Assembly (NCBI GenBank): GCA_964569385.1
Contig: CAZMUM010000015.1
Location: 1-64,000 of the forward strand
Direction: 5' to 3'
DNA: 64,000 nt
Source: JAADHX01 sp964569385
GTDB taxonomy: Bacteria; Actinomycetota; Acidimicrobiia; Acidimicrobiales; Poriferisodalaceae
Part shown: positions 42,999 to 51,948 of the stretch, piece by piece
Layout: the number at the start of each line of letters is the position of its first letter
Position numbering within the stretch: the first letter of the stretch is position 1
Translations under genes and position numbers: made by a program
Notes under the pieces: model-generated
Told to the model about the DNA's origin: nothing
The model's input: the letters and a program-made list of their open reading frames with translations, nothing else
Database searches by the model: none

Positions 42999-44351
42999 AT
43001 GCAGCACTTGGATCGTCGAGCCTTCCTTCGAACCATGACCCTCGGCACCGGCGTATTTCTGGTGACTGGGTGTGCCGACTCCGAACCTAGGACGTCCCTA
43101 GTTCGAGAAATCCCCGATCCGAAGAACTCTCTGATCACCCGTTGGAGGGCTGACCAGTACGCCCTCGGCAGCTATTCGTATTACTCAACGGAGACCCTTC
43201 CTGGCGATCGAGAAGAATTGGGTTCTTCGCTGGGCGATCGAGTTTTCTTTGCCGGTGAAGCCATCTCGATGAGCTACCCAGGGACGGTGCACGGTGCTCT
43301 TCTGTCCGGTCGAGATACCGCTTCTGAGATTGAGGCCGTAGCCGCACCTGGATCCGAGATCGCCGTGATCGGCGCCGGCGCGTCTGGCTTGGCTGCAGGC
43401 CGCCAACTCGCCGACGCCGGTCACACGGTGACGATCTTCGAGGGGCGCGATCGTGTCGGTGGCCGTGTCCGCACCGACACGAGCCTTGGATATGCGGTCG
43501 ACCTAGGAGCATCGTGGATACACGGCATTCAAGGAAACCCGTTAACCGAGATCGCCGACTCGATTGACGCTCCACGCGTGCGCACCGATTACGACGCCGT
43601 CACGGTGTACGACTCTGACGGAACCGAAGTCACCGCCGATACCTGGTCAGGTCTGTATGAAGCGGCTCGCGGTGCCGACGAACGCAACATTTCATTGGTC
43701 GACGCCATTGCCGAGCACGCCGACAACGGTCCAGAGAGTGATGTTCGCTACCTGAACTTCGCAGCAGTTGCAGCAATCGAGCAAGAATACGCCGCCGATG
43801 TGGCCGATCTGGCTGCCTTCGCTCTTCACGAGGGCGAGGTGTTCCCTGGCCCAGATGTGCTCCTTGGCGACGGCTACCTAGGCCTTCTGGAAACGCTGAC
43901 GCCAGGGCTTCGAATCGAGCTGAACGTAGCCGTCGACACGATCGATTGGAGTACCGATCGGCCTCGGCTCGACATCGCCGGCGAGACGCACGAGTTTGAT
44001 CACATCGTGGTCACTGTTCCTCTAGGCGTTCTCAAAGCTGGCCACATTGCGTTCGCTCCCGAGCTACCAAACACAAAACTCGACGCCGTCGATCGTCTTG
44101 GGATGGGGCTTCTCGACAAGGTGTACCTCGAATTCCCCGAGCGATTCTGGGACTTCTCGGCCGACACAATCGGCTTCGTCTCACAAGACCGCGGCCGCTG
44201 GGCCCAGTGGTACGACCTAACCGACCTCAGCGGTACACCAAGCATCTTCTGTTTCCATGCGGGCTCGGTCGCTGAGCAGATCGAGACCCTCGATGACGAC
44301 GCCATCGTCGCCGAAGCGATGACAGTGCTGCGAACAATCTACGAGCGGTAG
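42999..44351 (+). CDS. flavin amine oxidase with circularly permuted domain order, Tat lipoprotein
   Basis: A 450-residue exported flavoprotein. Residues 1-25 are a Tat lipoprotein signal (DRRAFLRTMTLGTG, lipobox VTGC). Residues about 36-112 (ITRWRADQYALGSYSYYS, then GDRVFFAGEAISMSYPGTVHG and ALLSGR) match the segment that closes the C-terminus of monoamine oxidase-like enzymes, including the conserved FAD contact GDRVFFAGEA. Only then comes the usual N-terminus, the Rossmann motif IAVIGAGASGLAAGRQL (about 121-137) and GGRVRT, followed by the substrate domain. The protein ends with AMTVLRTIYER, exactly where a normal member would continue into the ITRW segment. Nothing is duplicated or missing, so this looks like a true circular permutation. 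ATG 42999 is preferred over the adjacent TTG. The amine substrate is unknown. Confidence 0.8.
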   Translation: MQHLDRRAFLRTMTLGTGVFLVTGCADSEPRTSLVREIPDPKNSLITRWRADQYALGSYSYYSTETLPGDREELGSSLGDRVFFAGEAISMSYPGTVHGALLSGRDTASEIEAVAAPGSEIAVIGAGASGLAAGRQLADAGHTVTIFEGRDRVGGRVRTDTSLGYAVDLGASWIHGIQGNPLTEIADSIDAPRVRTDYDAVTVYDSDGTEVTADTWSGLYEAARGADERNISLVDAIAEHADNGPESDVRYLNFAAVAAIEQEYAADVADLAAFALHEGEVFPGPDVLLGDGYLGLLETLTPGLRIELNVAVDTIDWSTDRPRLDIAGETHEFDHIVVTVPLGVLKAGHIAFAPELPNTKLDAVDRLGMGLLDKVYLEFPERFWDFSADTIGFVSQDRGRWAQWYDLTDLSGTPSIFCFHAGSVAEQIETLDDDAIVAEAMTVLRTIYER

Positions 44352-44396
44352 ACCTACACCTCGGCCACATGTTGGTCTGGTCGGACAACTACCAGT

Positions 44397-44496
44397 NNNN
44401 NNNNNNNNNNNNNNNNNNNNNNNNNNNNNNNNNNNNNNNNNNNNNNNNNNNNNNNNNNNNNNNNNNNNNNNNNNNNNNNNNNNNNNNNNNNNNNNN
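44397..44496. other. scaffold gap of 100 N
   Basis: A run of exactly 100 unknown bases. No duplication of flanking sequence is seen, unlike the first gap. It removes the start of the ATPase gene that follows and any intergenic region after the amine oxidase. Confidence 0.95.
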
Positions 44497-44497
44497 A

Positions 44498-45946
44498 CTA
44501 TTCGACAGACGAACGGAGTGGGCCGACCTCGTCGCCTTCGTCGAACAATCAGGCGCGAGCACACGAGTCGCTTTGGTTCGCGGGAGACGACGCCAAGGAA
44601 AGTCATACCTGCTGCGCCGACTCGCAAAGGCCACGAACGGGTTCTACTACCAGGCGATCGAAGAACAGCGGAACCAGGCGCTGGCCGGACTCGGCGCGGC
44701 GCTTGGTGAGTTCCTTGACGTTCCCGGTGGGCGCCTGGCAATCGATAGCTGGGAGGAGGCGTTCGATGCGCTCGGGGAACTCTCAATCAAAGGCAATGCA
44801 GTTGTGGTCCTCGACGAGTTTCCCTATCTGTTACGGCATTCACCTGAACTTCCATCGCTAATCCAGCGGTTCGTAGACCGGACGCAACAACCGGAAGGTA
44901 ATGGTCTTCGTCTCATCCTCTGCGGTTCGGCGCTATCGGTCATGGCTGGTCTACTCGTCGGGACCCAAGCACTTCGCGGTCGAGTTACGACCGATGTTGT
45001 CATCGGCACGTTTGACTACAGGACCGCTGCCGACTTCTGGGGCTTTGACAACGCTGTGACAGCATTCCTTGTTCACTCGGTTGTCGGTGGAACGCCCGGA
45101 TATCGCGACCTACTACCAGCGACTCCGCCAAAGCGTCCGGCTGACTTCACCGAGTGGTTAGCCGCAGGCCCACTGAATCCCGCCAGTGCGCTGTTTCGCG
45201 AAGACGACTACCTCCTCACCGAAGATCGTTCGCTCACCGACAGATCCCTGTATCACGCGGTCGTAGGCGCAATCGCTGGCGGTCATACCAGTCAAACGGC
45301 GGTGGCAGCACTGCTCGGTCGCGAGCAACGATCGGTGCAACATCCACTTCGTGCGCTAGTCGACGCCGGCTTCGTGGTTGCAAGCGAAGACTCCTTGAGA
45401 TCTCGCCGGCCGATCTACCGAGTAGCTGATCCCATCATCCGATTCCACCATGTGGTGACAAGGCGCGACTACGCGCGGTTTGAAGACCGCCGAACTATCG
45501 AGGCATGGGAGGACGCTCAACCTCGATTCCGCACACACATCTTGGGCCCTCACTTCGAGAACATTGCGCGCCAATTCACCTTTCGATTTGCCTCGACCGA
45601 CACGACGGGCGGGCAGATCGCGTCTGTCGGTCCGGCAGTCGTGAACGACGCCAAGAATCGAACACAGCACGAAGTTGATGTAGTTGCGACATCCCGCCGA
45701 ACGGATGGCTCGTCAGCAGTACTCGCAATCGGTGAAGCCAAACACACCGAATCGAAACGAACACTTGGAGATCTCACTCAGCTGGAAGAGCGCCGCTCCC
45801 TGATAGCCCAAAAGCACCCGACAGCAGCATCGTGCAAGCTGCTCCTCTTCTCAGCTTCGGGCTTCGATACCAACCTCATGAGGACCTCGGCCGGTCGAGA
45901 TGATGTTGAACTCATCGATCTGGTCCGCCTCTATACAGGCGAGTAG
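44498..45946 (+). CDS. AAA ATPase with DUF234-type C-terminus, 5' end lost in gap
   Basis: At least 482 residues of an ATP-binding protein of the archaeal-ATPase/DUF234 group. Walker A is VRGRRRQGKSYLLRRL shortly after the gap, Walker B is AVVVLDEFPYLL. A winged-helix part follows (about 270-320), and the C-terminal part (residues about 350-480) has HFENIARQF, EVDVVATS and LAIGEAKHTESKRT, resembling a PD-(D/E)xK-like nuclease fold. The group occurs mostly as single genes of unknown role, with a link to mobile DNA suspected. Only a few N-terminal residues appear to be missing. The ATPase at 1947 is a different subfamily. Confidence 0.85.
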   Translation, partial: LFDRRTEWADLVAFVEQSGASTRVALVRGRRRQGKSYLLRRLAKATNGFYYQAIEEQRNQALAGLGAALGEFLDVPGGRLAIDSWEEAFDALGELSIKGNAVVVLDEFPYLLRHSPELPSLIQRFVDRTQQPEGNGLRLILCGSALSVMAGLLVGTQALRGRVTTDVVIGTFDYRTAADFWGFDNAVTAFLVHSVVGGTPGYRDLLPATPPKRPADFTEWLAAGPLNPASALFREDDYLLTEDRSLTDRSLYHAVVGAIAGGHTSQTAVAALLGREQRSVQHPLRALVDAGFVVASEDSLRSRRPIYRVADPIIRFHHVVTRRDYARFEDRRTIEAWEDAQPRFRTHILGPHFENIARQFTFRFASTDTTGGQIASVGPAVVNDAKNRTQHEVDVVATSRRTDGSSAVLAIGEAKHTESKRTLGDLTQLEERRSLIAQKHPTAASCKLLLFSASGFDTNLMRTSAGRDDVELIDLVRLYTGE

Positions 45947-46045
45947 AGCGCATAACCAGCCGGTCGACGGCATCTGACATCTTAGTAGAATCGGCGCGCT
46001 GGGGAGGAGGTTGATGGGGCCAGTCTGCCGTGGCACGACGGAGCA

Positions 46046-46243
46046 GTGCCGACGACTATCGAGGGCCGGGCCCGAGAGTTCAGCGTCTCGCTGCTCAGCA
46101 TGCCGACTGGGTGCGCGTCGCCAGAGCGTTACGCCGAGGCAATGGGTTCCAACGGCATCGGCGACGATCACCCAATCGCTGTCTACAACGACCAACACGT
46201 CACCGCCGGTGCGCGCACGTGGTGGTCCTTGCGGGTCTACTGA
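46046..46243 (+). CDS. small hypothetical ORF (65 aa), doubtful
   Basis: A GTG-initiated open frame of 65 codons (MPTTIEGRAREFSVSLL to WWSLRVY) with strongly GC-rich third positions, similar to real genes here. A GGAGGAGG site lies about 40 bases upstream and out of a useful distance for this start. No family is recognised. It may be a fragment. Confidence 0.25.
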   Translation: MPTTIEGRAREFSVSLLSMPTGCASPERYAEAMGSNGIGDDHPIAVYNDQHVTAGARTWWSLRVY

Positions 46244-46627
46244 CACGATCGTGTCGTAGTTCTCGACGGACGCCACCGCGGTTGCACCGCCTAAGTGACA
46301 TTTGGCCGCGATTGCCCACCAACAGTGCTATCTCCAGCTGTTTCGAGGCCTGTCCCACCCCGTAACTAGGCTGTCGAGCGAAGCCCAAACGAGCTCGACA
46401 GCCCGGCACAACCGACGAGGGTTAGCCGTTTCATGAGTACTTTGCCAGCCGGCCAAGGACGGTCGACTACCGACGGTGACTCGTTCGACCGCATCGTCAC
46501 CTCTAGTGAGTTTGGCGCAACCGCGGGACCATAGTCAGACGAACGATCAGCCAACGTCCTTCACTTCGATCGGACGGGTGTCGCCGTCTAGTGTCACACC
46601 ACGAACGGGAACAAGGCGGATCAGTAC
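46244..46627. other. non-coding stretch between convergent genes
   Basis: No frame here resembles a gene. It contains a strong hairpin at 46369-46403. The two flanking genes converge on it. Confidence 0.45.
46369..46403. terminator. strong stem-loop between convergent genes
   Basis: GGCTGTCGAGC and GCTCGACAGCC form a perfect 11-base-pair stem around a 13-base loop. Located between the ATPase gene and the aminotransferase gene, which converge. There is no T-run, so it may stop polymerase only with help, or act as an RNA 3'-end stabiliser. Confidence 0.5.
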
Positions 46628-47818
46628 TCAAGACTGGTTGGCTATGGAAGTGACGGCCTCAGCCAGTCGTTGCACGTCGTTGATGTCGTTGTAGATCTGT
46701 ATACCGACTCTGGCCCAGGACCAACGGTCAGTAGCCCCGATCGACACTTCGACGCGATATTCATCGAGAAGACGATCACGGAACCGAACCGCCGACCTTG
46801 GGTCGACGCCCAAACGGTCGGGCAACGAAACCGCGGCCATTGTGGTCATGCAATCGGGTGCCGACAACACCTGGGAATCCCACGCTGCAGCCAACGTCTC
46901 CGCGGCCTGAACCGCTAGCCGGTGATTGTGCTCGACGATGCCCGCGAAGCCGGTTTCGGCCAACAAGTCGATCGCCGCTGACGCAGAAAGGTGCGCTGAT
47001 GGATCGACGGTGCCCATTTGGTCGAACTCGCTGAGGAATCCCTGACCGTGACCCCAGGAAACAATTAGAGGCCGGATCTGGCGCTGTAGCTGTTCTCGTA
47101 CCCACAGAATGGCGCTCGAACGTGGCGTCCACATCCACTTGTGAAGGTTGCCAACGTACACGTCGGCTCCAATCTCGGCGATGTTCACATCGATGTTGCC
47201 TGGAACGTGGGCACCGTCGACTACGAGCACGACGTCGCGGTCTCGACAAAGCTTCGCTATCTCGTTGATGGGAAGAAGCACTCCTGTTGCTGAGGCGATG
47301 TGGTCAACCACGACTAGACGGGTCCGGTCTGGTAACCCGTCGGCAAATGCATCGAGAATCTCGGCTGGGTCCGAGACCGGAAACGGCAACTCGATGGTCT
47401 CGAACCGAAGCCCGTTTCGCTTAGCAACGTGCTCGGCCAACGGAGGAAAGCTCCCGTAGCCATAAGAAGTGAGAGCAAGCGTCCCGCCAGGCTCATAGTC
47501 AAATGACTTCAGAACTGCGTTGATCGCTACCGTGGCGTTGTCTACAAAGACAATGTCGTGCCCTCGTGCCCCAAGGAAGCCCCCGACCCGTTCTGCAACG
47601 GCCCGCAAGTGCGGAACAACACCGTCGGTCTGGGCTGGGTTCGTCTCGTACAATTCGCGAAAGAGGAATCGTGCCGGCTGACGCTCGATAGCGTCTCGAA
47701 TCTCGGTCTGTCGATCGAGGATCGAACGAGGCGTTGCCCCAACGGTTCCATGATTGAGGTAAGTGACTTCGGGATCAAGGACCCAGTTCTGCTTGAGGTG
47801 TGGTCCGAACCGCCGCAT
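46628..47818 (-). CDS. class V aminotransferase-fold enzyme (isopenicillin N epimerase-like)
   Basis: A 396-residue PLP enzyme of the class V aminotransferase / cysteine desulfurase superfamily, closest by pattern to the isopenicillin N epimerase-like group. The start has YLNHGTVGATPRSILD. The PLP aspartate is in LVVDGAHVPGNID and the Schiff-base lysine in VYVGNLHKWMWTPR at about residue 225. Could act as an epimerase, lyase or desulfurase; the motif does not decide. It starts 8 bases upstream of the alanine-proline-rich end region of a DapA-like gene transcribed in the same direction, which implies one operon with dapA first. Confidence 0.8.
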   Translation of the reverse strand: MRRFGPHLKQNWVLDPEVTYLNHGTVGATPRSILDRQTEIRDAIERQPARFLFRELYETNPAQTDGVVPHLRAVAERVGGFLGARGHDIVFVDNATVAINAVLKSFDYEPGGTLALTSYGYGSFPPLAEHVAKRNGLRFETIELPFPVSDPAEILDAFADGLPDRTRLVVVDHIASATGVLLPINEIAKLCRDRDVVLVVDGAHVPGNIDVNIAEIGADVYVGNLHKWMWTPRSSAILWVREQLQRQIRPLIVSWGHGQGFLSEFDQMGTVDPSAHLSASAAIDLLAETGFAGIVEHNHRLAVQAAETLAAAWDSQVLSAPDCMTTMAAVSLPDRLGVDPRSAVRFRDRLLDEYRVEVSIGATDRWSWARVGIQIYNDINDVQRLAEAVTSIANQS

Positions 47819-47825
47819 CTAGCCC

Positions 47826-48773
47826 CTAGGAGTCTTCTGGGCCGACGGACGCTGATCTCGAATAGCTAACCGGGAACTGGCTGTCGGCATAACCAGCGAG
47901 GGCGGCCTCGATCTGCGCTGCGCTGTCCGACCGGACCGAAACCAGTGGGAGTCGGAGCGGGCCCGACGGGAGTTGGCGCACACTCATGGCATGTTTGATT
48001 GGTCCAGGGTTGGTCTCGATGAACGCAGCATCAAACATCGGCAACAGTTCGAAGTGCCGTTGACGGGCTTTGTTCATGTCGCCGGCCAGAGCGTGATCGA
48101 TCATCTCCACGACCGGCGCCGGCATCAGGTTGCTAACCACCGAAACAACACCGCTACCACCTAGAGCAGTGACGGGGAAAGCCATGGCATCATCGCCGGA
48201 CAACATGGCGAGATCGGGGCTGAGTCGGAGAATGGCCATTATCTGCCCAAGGTCGCCCGACGCTTCCTTGACGGCAATCACGTTCGGATGCTCAGCGATA
48301 ACTGCCAGCGTTTCGGGCGTGATGTTCACTGCCGTCCTGCCAGGCACGTTGTAGACAACCACCGGAAGGTCTGTGCAATCAGAGACTGTGGCGAAGTGGG
48401 CGATAACCCCTTCGGGGGTCGGTGTGTTGTAGTACGGCGAAGACACCAACAAGGCGTCGGCGCCGAGGTCGCGAGCCTGTCTGGCGCTTTCGCACGTCGT
48501 TTTGGTGGAATTGGAGCTAACTCCAACCATCACAGACGCAGCCTCGATGCTGTTGGCCTCGTCAACCACTGCCGTGATGACTGCTGTGATTTCGTCGGAG
48601 TTGAGGGTCGGTGTCTCACCAGTAGTGCCCAGCGGTAACAGGCCCCGTACTCCCGATTGGATCTGCGCTCTAACGTTCCACTTGAGCCCGTCGAGGTCGA
48701 CAGACCCATCATCGAGCATGGGAGTGATCAAGGCCGTGGTAACACCTGACCATCTGGCTACATCGTGAGTCAT
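47826..48773 (-). CDS. dapA: 4-hydroxy-tetrahydrodipicolinate synthase (DapA)
   Basis: A 315-residue DapA-type aldolase that condenses pyruvate with aspartate semialdehyde in the lysine/diaminopimelate pathway. Pyruvate-binding lysine is in NVIAVKEASGD, the tyrosine in LPVVVYNVPGRT, and the TTGETPTL loop is typical. Length is normal. Start is ATG 48773 (MTHDVARWSG); the longer upstream frame is not credible. A paralogous function (another pyruvate aldolase) is possible. It is divergent from the metal P-type ATPase. Confidence 0.85.
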   Translation of the reverse strand: MTHDVARWSGVTTALITPMLDDGSVDLDGLKWNVRAQIQSGVRGLLPLGTTGETPTLNSDEITAVITAVVDEANSIEAASVMVGVSSNSTKTTCESARQARDLGADALLVSSPYYNTPTPEGVIAHFATVSDCTDLPVVVYNVPGRTAVNITPETLAVIAEHPNVIAVKEASGDLGQIMAILRLSPDLAMLSGDDAMAFPVTALGGSGVVSVVSNLMPAPVVEMIDHALAGDMNKARQRHFELLPMFDAAFIETNPGPIKHAMSVRQLPSGPLRLPLVSVRSDSAAQIEAALAGYADSQFPVSYSRSASVGPEDS

Positions 48774-48870
48774 AGTCAAATTCCGATTCTCTGACGAAGA
48801 GTATTGGAGGCTAAGAGATACACGAGACGATCGAAGACGACAAACGTAAGGAGAAACCACAATTGATCCC

Positions 48871-48901
48871 TTGACCTTCTAGTCGAATAGAAGGTTTATA
48901 G
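48871..48901 (+). promoter_or_regulatory. CueR-like (MerR-family) metal-responsive promoter
   Basis: A -35 TTGACC (48871-48876) and a -10 TTATAG (48896-48901) are separated by 19 bases. In between lies a perfect inverted repeat, ACCTTCTA (48874-48881) and TAGAAGGT (48888-48895). The same geometry, with ACCTTCC/GGAAGGT arms and a long 19-base spacer, is known for the CueR-controlled copA promoter of Escherichia coli. It drives the P-type ATPase. No MerR-type gene is in the window. Confidence 0.75.
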
Positions 48902-48954
48902 TGGTTCTCACCAGCTCTCCGGTGAAGTCACGCCGCAAGTCTCAGCGAGGTCCA

Positions 48955-51021
48955 GTGAACACCAGCCACCAGCATCATCACCACAACGATCACGACAACG
49001 AACCCAGGGCCGAGCACGATGAGCATGCTGGGCACGGAGGTCATGACAAACACGCCGGCCATGACCCAGAGACGTTTCGGAAGCTGTTCTGGTGGAACCT
49101 TCTCCTGGCCATACCAGTGTTGGTCTTCTCGGACCAGATACAAGAATGGTTCAACTACTCGATCGACGGATCGCTGGCCGCATGGGTCGCTCCGGTCATA
49201 GGAACCGTCGTTTACCTATGGGGCGGCAGGCCATTCCTCGCGGGTGGTTTGGCTGAGATCCGCGACCGTCGGCCCGCGATGATGTTGTTGATCAGCCTGG
49301 CCATCACGGTGGCGTACATCTCGTCGCTGGCTTCGTCGCTCGGGTGGGGAGATCTCGATTTCTGGTGGGAACTCGCAGCTCTAATCGTCGTCATGTTGTT
49401 GGGTCACTGGCAAGAGATGAAGGCCATTGGTCAAGCCAGAGGTGCCCTGGCAGCACTCGCCGACCTGTTGCCAGACATGGCCGAGCGAGTAATCAACGGA
49501 GATACTGAACCAGTCCCGATCGGCGAACTTGCCGTCGGCGATGTTGTGCTGGTTCGGCCCGGCGGCCGGATCCCTGCCGATGGTGTAATCGTGGAGGGTA
49601 AGGCGGCCTTCGATGAAGCCATGATCACCGGCGAATCGCGTCCCGTGGCCAGAAGCAACGGCGATAGCGTGATAGCGGGCACCGTGTCTATCGACTCATC
49701 GGTGCGAGTGCGTATCGAGGCCGTCGGCCAAGACACCGCTCTGGCTGGTATTCAACGCCTGGTCGCCGACGCCCAATCCTCCCAATCGAACACCCAGGCC
49801 CTAGCTGATCGGGCCGCGGCCGCGCTGTTCTATCTGGCCACGACTGCCGCCATCGTTACCTTGGTGGCCTGGATCTTGGCTGGCGATGGCGCCGAGGGGA
49901 TGATTCGCACGGTCACGGTGTTGGTCATCGCCTGCCCTCACGCTTTAGGTCTGGCCATACCGCTGGTTATCTCCATTTCGACCGCGACCTCGGCCCGAGC
50001 CGGAATCCTGGTTAAGGACCGACTGGCCCTCGAACGCATGCGATCCGTCGACACCGTGCTGTTTGACAAAACGGGCACCCTCACGATGGGCAACCACGCT
50101 GTCATCGACCACGCCGCTGTCCGAGGCTGGGACCGCGACCGGGTCCTGGCATTGGCGGCAGCTGTCGAAGTCGATAGCGAGCACCCCATTGCCCGAGCCA
50201 TTGTCGCAGCCGGCCGAGACCGCGGCGATGTACCTGCTGCTACCGAACTAGCTGCGTTGACCGGGCGCGGTGTGCAAGGGACCGTCGAAGGTCACGTGAT
50301 AGCCGTCGGTGGCCCGGCGCTGCTCGCGAGCCTCAACTCTGCTGAGCCAGAAGAGCTCCACACCACGACCGAACAATGGCGTGAGCAAAGCGGGTCTGTG
50401 CTCTATGTGTTCGAAGACGGCGAGGTAATCGGCGCCCTCACTTTGGCCGATGAAGTCCGTCCCGAGTCCAAGATCGCCATCGACGCCCTCCACGAACGCG
50501 GCATGCAGGTGGTGTTGATCACCGGCGACGCCAAACAGGTAGCCGACAGTGTCGCCAAACAACTGGGCATCGACGAGGTCTTCGCAGAAGTACTTCCCGA
50601 GGACAAAGACTCAAAGGTCGCCGAGCTTCAGGCCCGCGGCCTTACCGTGGCCATGGTTGGCGATGGTGTCAACGATGCTCCGGCGCTCGCCAGAGCCGAC
50701 GTAGGCATCGCCATCGGAGCCGGGACCGATGTCGCCATTGAGTCTGCTGGTGTCGTGTTGGTGTCGAACGACCCCCGAAGCGTGACCGGAGTGATCGATC
50801 TCTCTCGGGCCAGTTACGCCAAGATGATCCAGAACCTGGTGTGGGCCACCGGCTACAACCTTGTGGCCATTCCAATAGCTGCCGGGGCGCTCGCGTTTGC
50901 CGGGATCACTCTTCCCCCTGCCGCCGCTGCGCTGGCGATGAGCGCCTCCACCATGATCGTGGCCGCTAACGCACAGCTCCTACGACGTCTCGACCTCCGC
51001 CCAGAGCCACTGCCCACGTAG
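48955..51021 (+). CDS. CopB-type heavy-metal P-ATPase
   Basis: A 688-residue P1B-type ATPase. The N-terminus is rich in histidine (HQHHHHNDHD and further His repeats), which binds metal. The ion-binding motif is CPH in VIACPHALGLA, marking the P1B-3 / CopB class (copper or silver) instead of CPC. ATPase motifs: TGES, DKTGTLT with the phosphorylated aspartate, EHPIARAIV and GDGVNDAP. About eight membrane helices. The start is placed at GTG 48955 because the CueR-like promoter puts the RNA start at about 48908; an in-frame GTG at 48901 would lie upstream of it. Expression should follow copper-type stress. Confidence 0.85.
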   Translation: MNTSHQHHHHNDHDNEPRAEHDEHAGHGGHDKHAGHDPETFRKLFWWNLLLAIPVLVFSDQIQEWFNYSIDGSLAAWVAPVIGTVVYLWGGRPFLAGGLAEIRDRRPAMMLLISLAITVAYISSLASSLGWGDLDFWWELAALIVVMLLGHWQEMKAIGQARGALAALADLLPDMAERVINGDTEPVPIGELAVGDVVLVRPGGRIPADGVIVEGKAAFDEAMITGESRPVARSNGDSVIAGTVSIDSSVRVRIEAVGQDTALAGIQRLVADAQSSQSNTQALADRAAAALFYLATTAAIVTLVAWILAGDGAEGMIRTVTVLVIACPHALGLAIPLVISISTATSARAGILVKDRLALERMRSVDTVLFDKTGTLTMGNHAVIDHAAVRGWDRDRVLALAAAVEVDSEHPIARAIVAAGRDRGDVPAATELAALTGRGVQGTVEGHVIAVGGPALLASLNSAEPEELHTTTEQWREQSGSVLYVFEDGEVIGALTLADEVRPESKIAIDALHERGMQVVLITGDAKQVADSVAKQLGIDEVFAEVLPEDKDSKVAELQARGLTVAMVGDGVNDAPALARADVGIAIGAGTDVAIESAGVVLVSNDPRSVTGVIDLSRASYAKMIQNLVWATGYNLVAIPIAAGALAFAGITLPPAAAALAMSASTMIVAANAQLLRRLDLRPEPLPT

Positions 51022-51068
51022 ATCGGATCGATGTTGATGTAGTCGCATGCTGCGGGTAACGTAGTCAC

Positions 51069-51323
51069 ATGGAGATTGGCATCCGCACGCTCAAGACGCA
51101 TCTATCGAAGTATGTCCACCAAGCAGCCGACGGCGAACAGATCACCATCACCGATCGAGGGCGTCCAGTTGCTCGGCTAACGGCGATTCCGACGGCAAGC
51201 GCGCTCGAACGCGGTATCGATGAGGGTTGGATTGAGCCAGCAAGACGGACCCGTCTTGCACCGATCGCACGAGTTGTGGCCCGCACGACAACACACGAGG
51301 TACTCGACGAGGACCGCGGGTGA
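51069..51323 (+). CDS. Phd/YefM-type antitoxin
   Basis: An 84-residue antitoxin beginning MEIGIRTLKTHLSKYVHQAADG with ITITDRGRPVARLTAI, the Phd/YefM DNA-binding fold. It overlaps the downstream PIN-domain toxin by four bases (GTGA). The antitoxin should bind the operon's promoter and block the toxin's active site with its C-terminus. Confidence 0.85.
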   Translation: MEIGIRTLKTHLSKYVHQAADGEQITITDRGRPVARLTAIPTASALERGIDEGWIEPARRTRLAPIARVVARTTTHEVLDEDRG

Positions 51324-51721
51324 CGCTTTACGTCGACACCAGCGCGCTGCTGAAGCGATACATCGACGAACGCGACTCCGCCGCAGCCGCTCAGCTCATG
51401 ATGTCGGATCCAGTGTTGGTTACGTCTCACCTCACAGAAGTCGAAACCCGCCGCAATCTTGCACGGCTACTGAGCGGCGACGTTCTTGTAGAAAGGCGGC
51501 GACAACTGCAAGCAGACCTCGACGCCTTTGCCATGGTCGCTTTGGACGCGACTACATGCAACGAAGCGGCCCGCATCGCGGAACAAACTCTGTGCAGATC
51601 TCTCGATGCTCTGCACATAGCGGCAGCCCACCGGGCCGGTACCGAGACAGTTCTGCTCACATTCGATATTCACCAAGCCCAGGCCGCTCGTTCGTTGGGT
51701 ATGGCCGTGATTGGAGTCTGA
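51320..51721 (+). CDS. vapC: VapC-type PIN-domain toxin
   Basis: A 133-residue PIN-domain ribonuclease. Acidic site residues: D in LYVDTSALLKRY, E in THLTEVETRRN, D in RSLDALHIAAA and D in LTFDIHQAQAA. GTG start within the antitoxin stop. Differs in subfamily from the vapC at 6336, which has an unrelated ribbon-helix-helix antitoxin. Confidence 0.85.
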   Translation: MTLYVDTSALLKRYIDERDSAAAAQLMMSDPVLVTSHLTEVETRRNLARLLSGDVLVERRRQLQADLDAFAMVALDATTCNEAARIAEQTLCRSLDALHIAAAHRAGTETVLLTFDIHQAQAARSLGMAVIGV

Positions 51722-51948
51722 GAAGACCTGCAAGCGCGTTATCAGCACCGATTGCGCGCGGCATTGAGCACCAATCGACTGGAATGCTCGCCGGTACTCG
51801 GTTGGAGTAGTCCCGAGCAATCGTCGAAACGAGTACCACGACCTTCTGACGCATTCTGCATGATAATGGTCGTTCGCGACACTGGCCTCACCACCACACA
51901 ACGACAAGACTCAGATTGCAACCAGATGCCCTGTCGGGAGACACAGAT

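Noticed and set aside
44369..44497. Short coding part before the gap fused to the ATPase
   Set aside because: The frame passes through unknown bases, so the join is meaningless. The real ATPase start lies in the gap.
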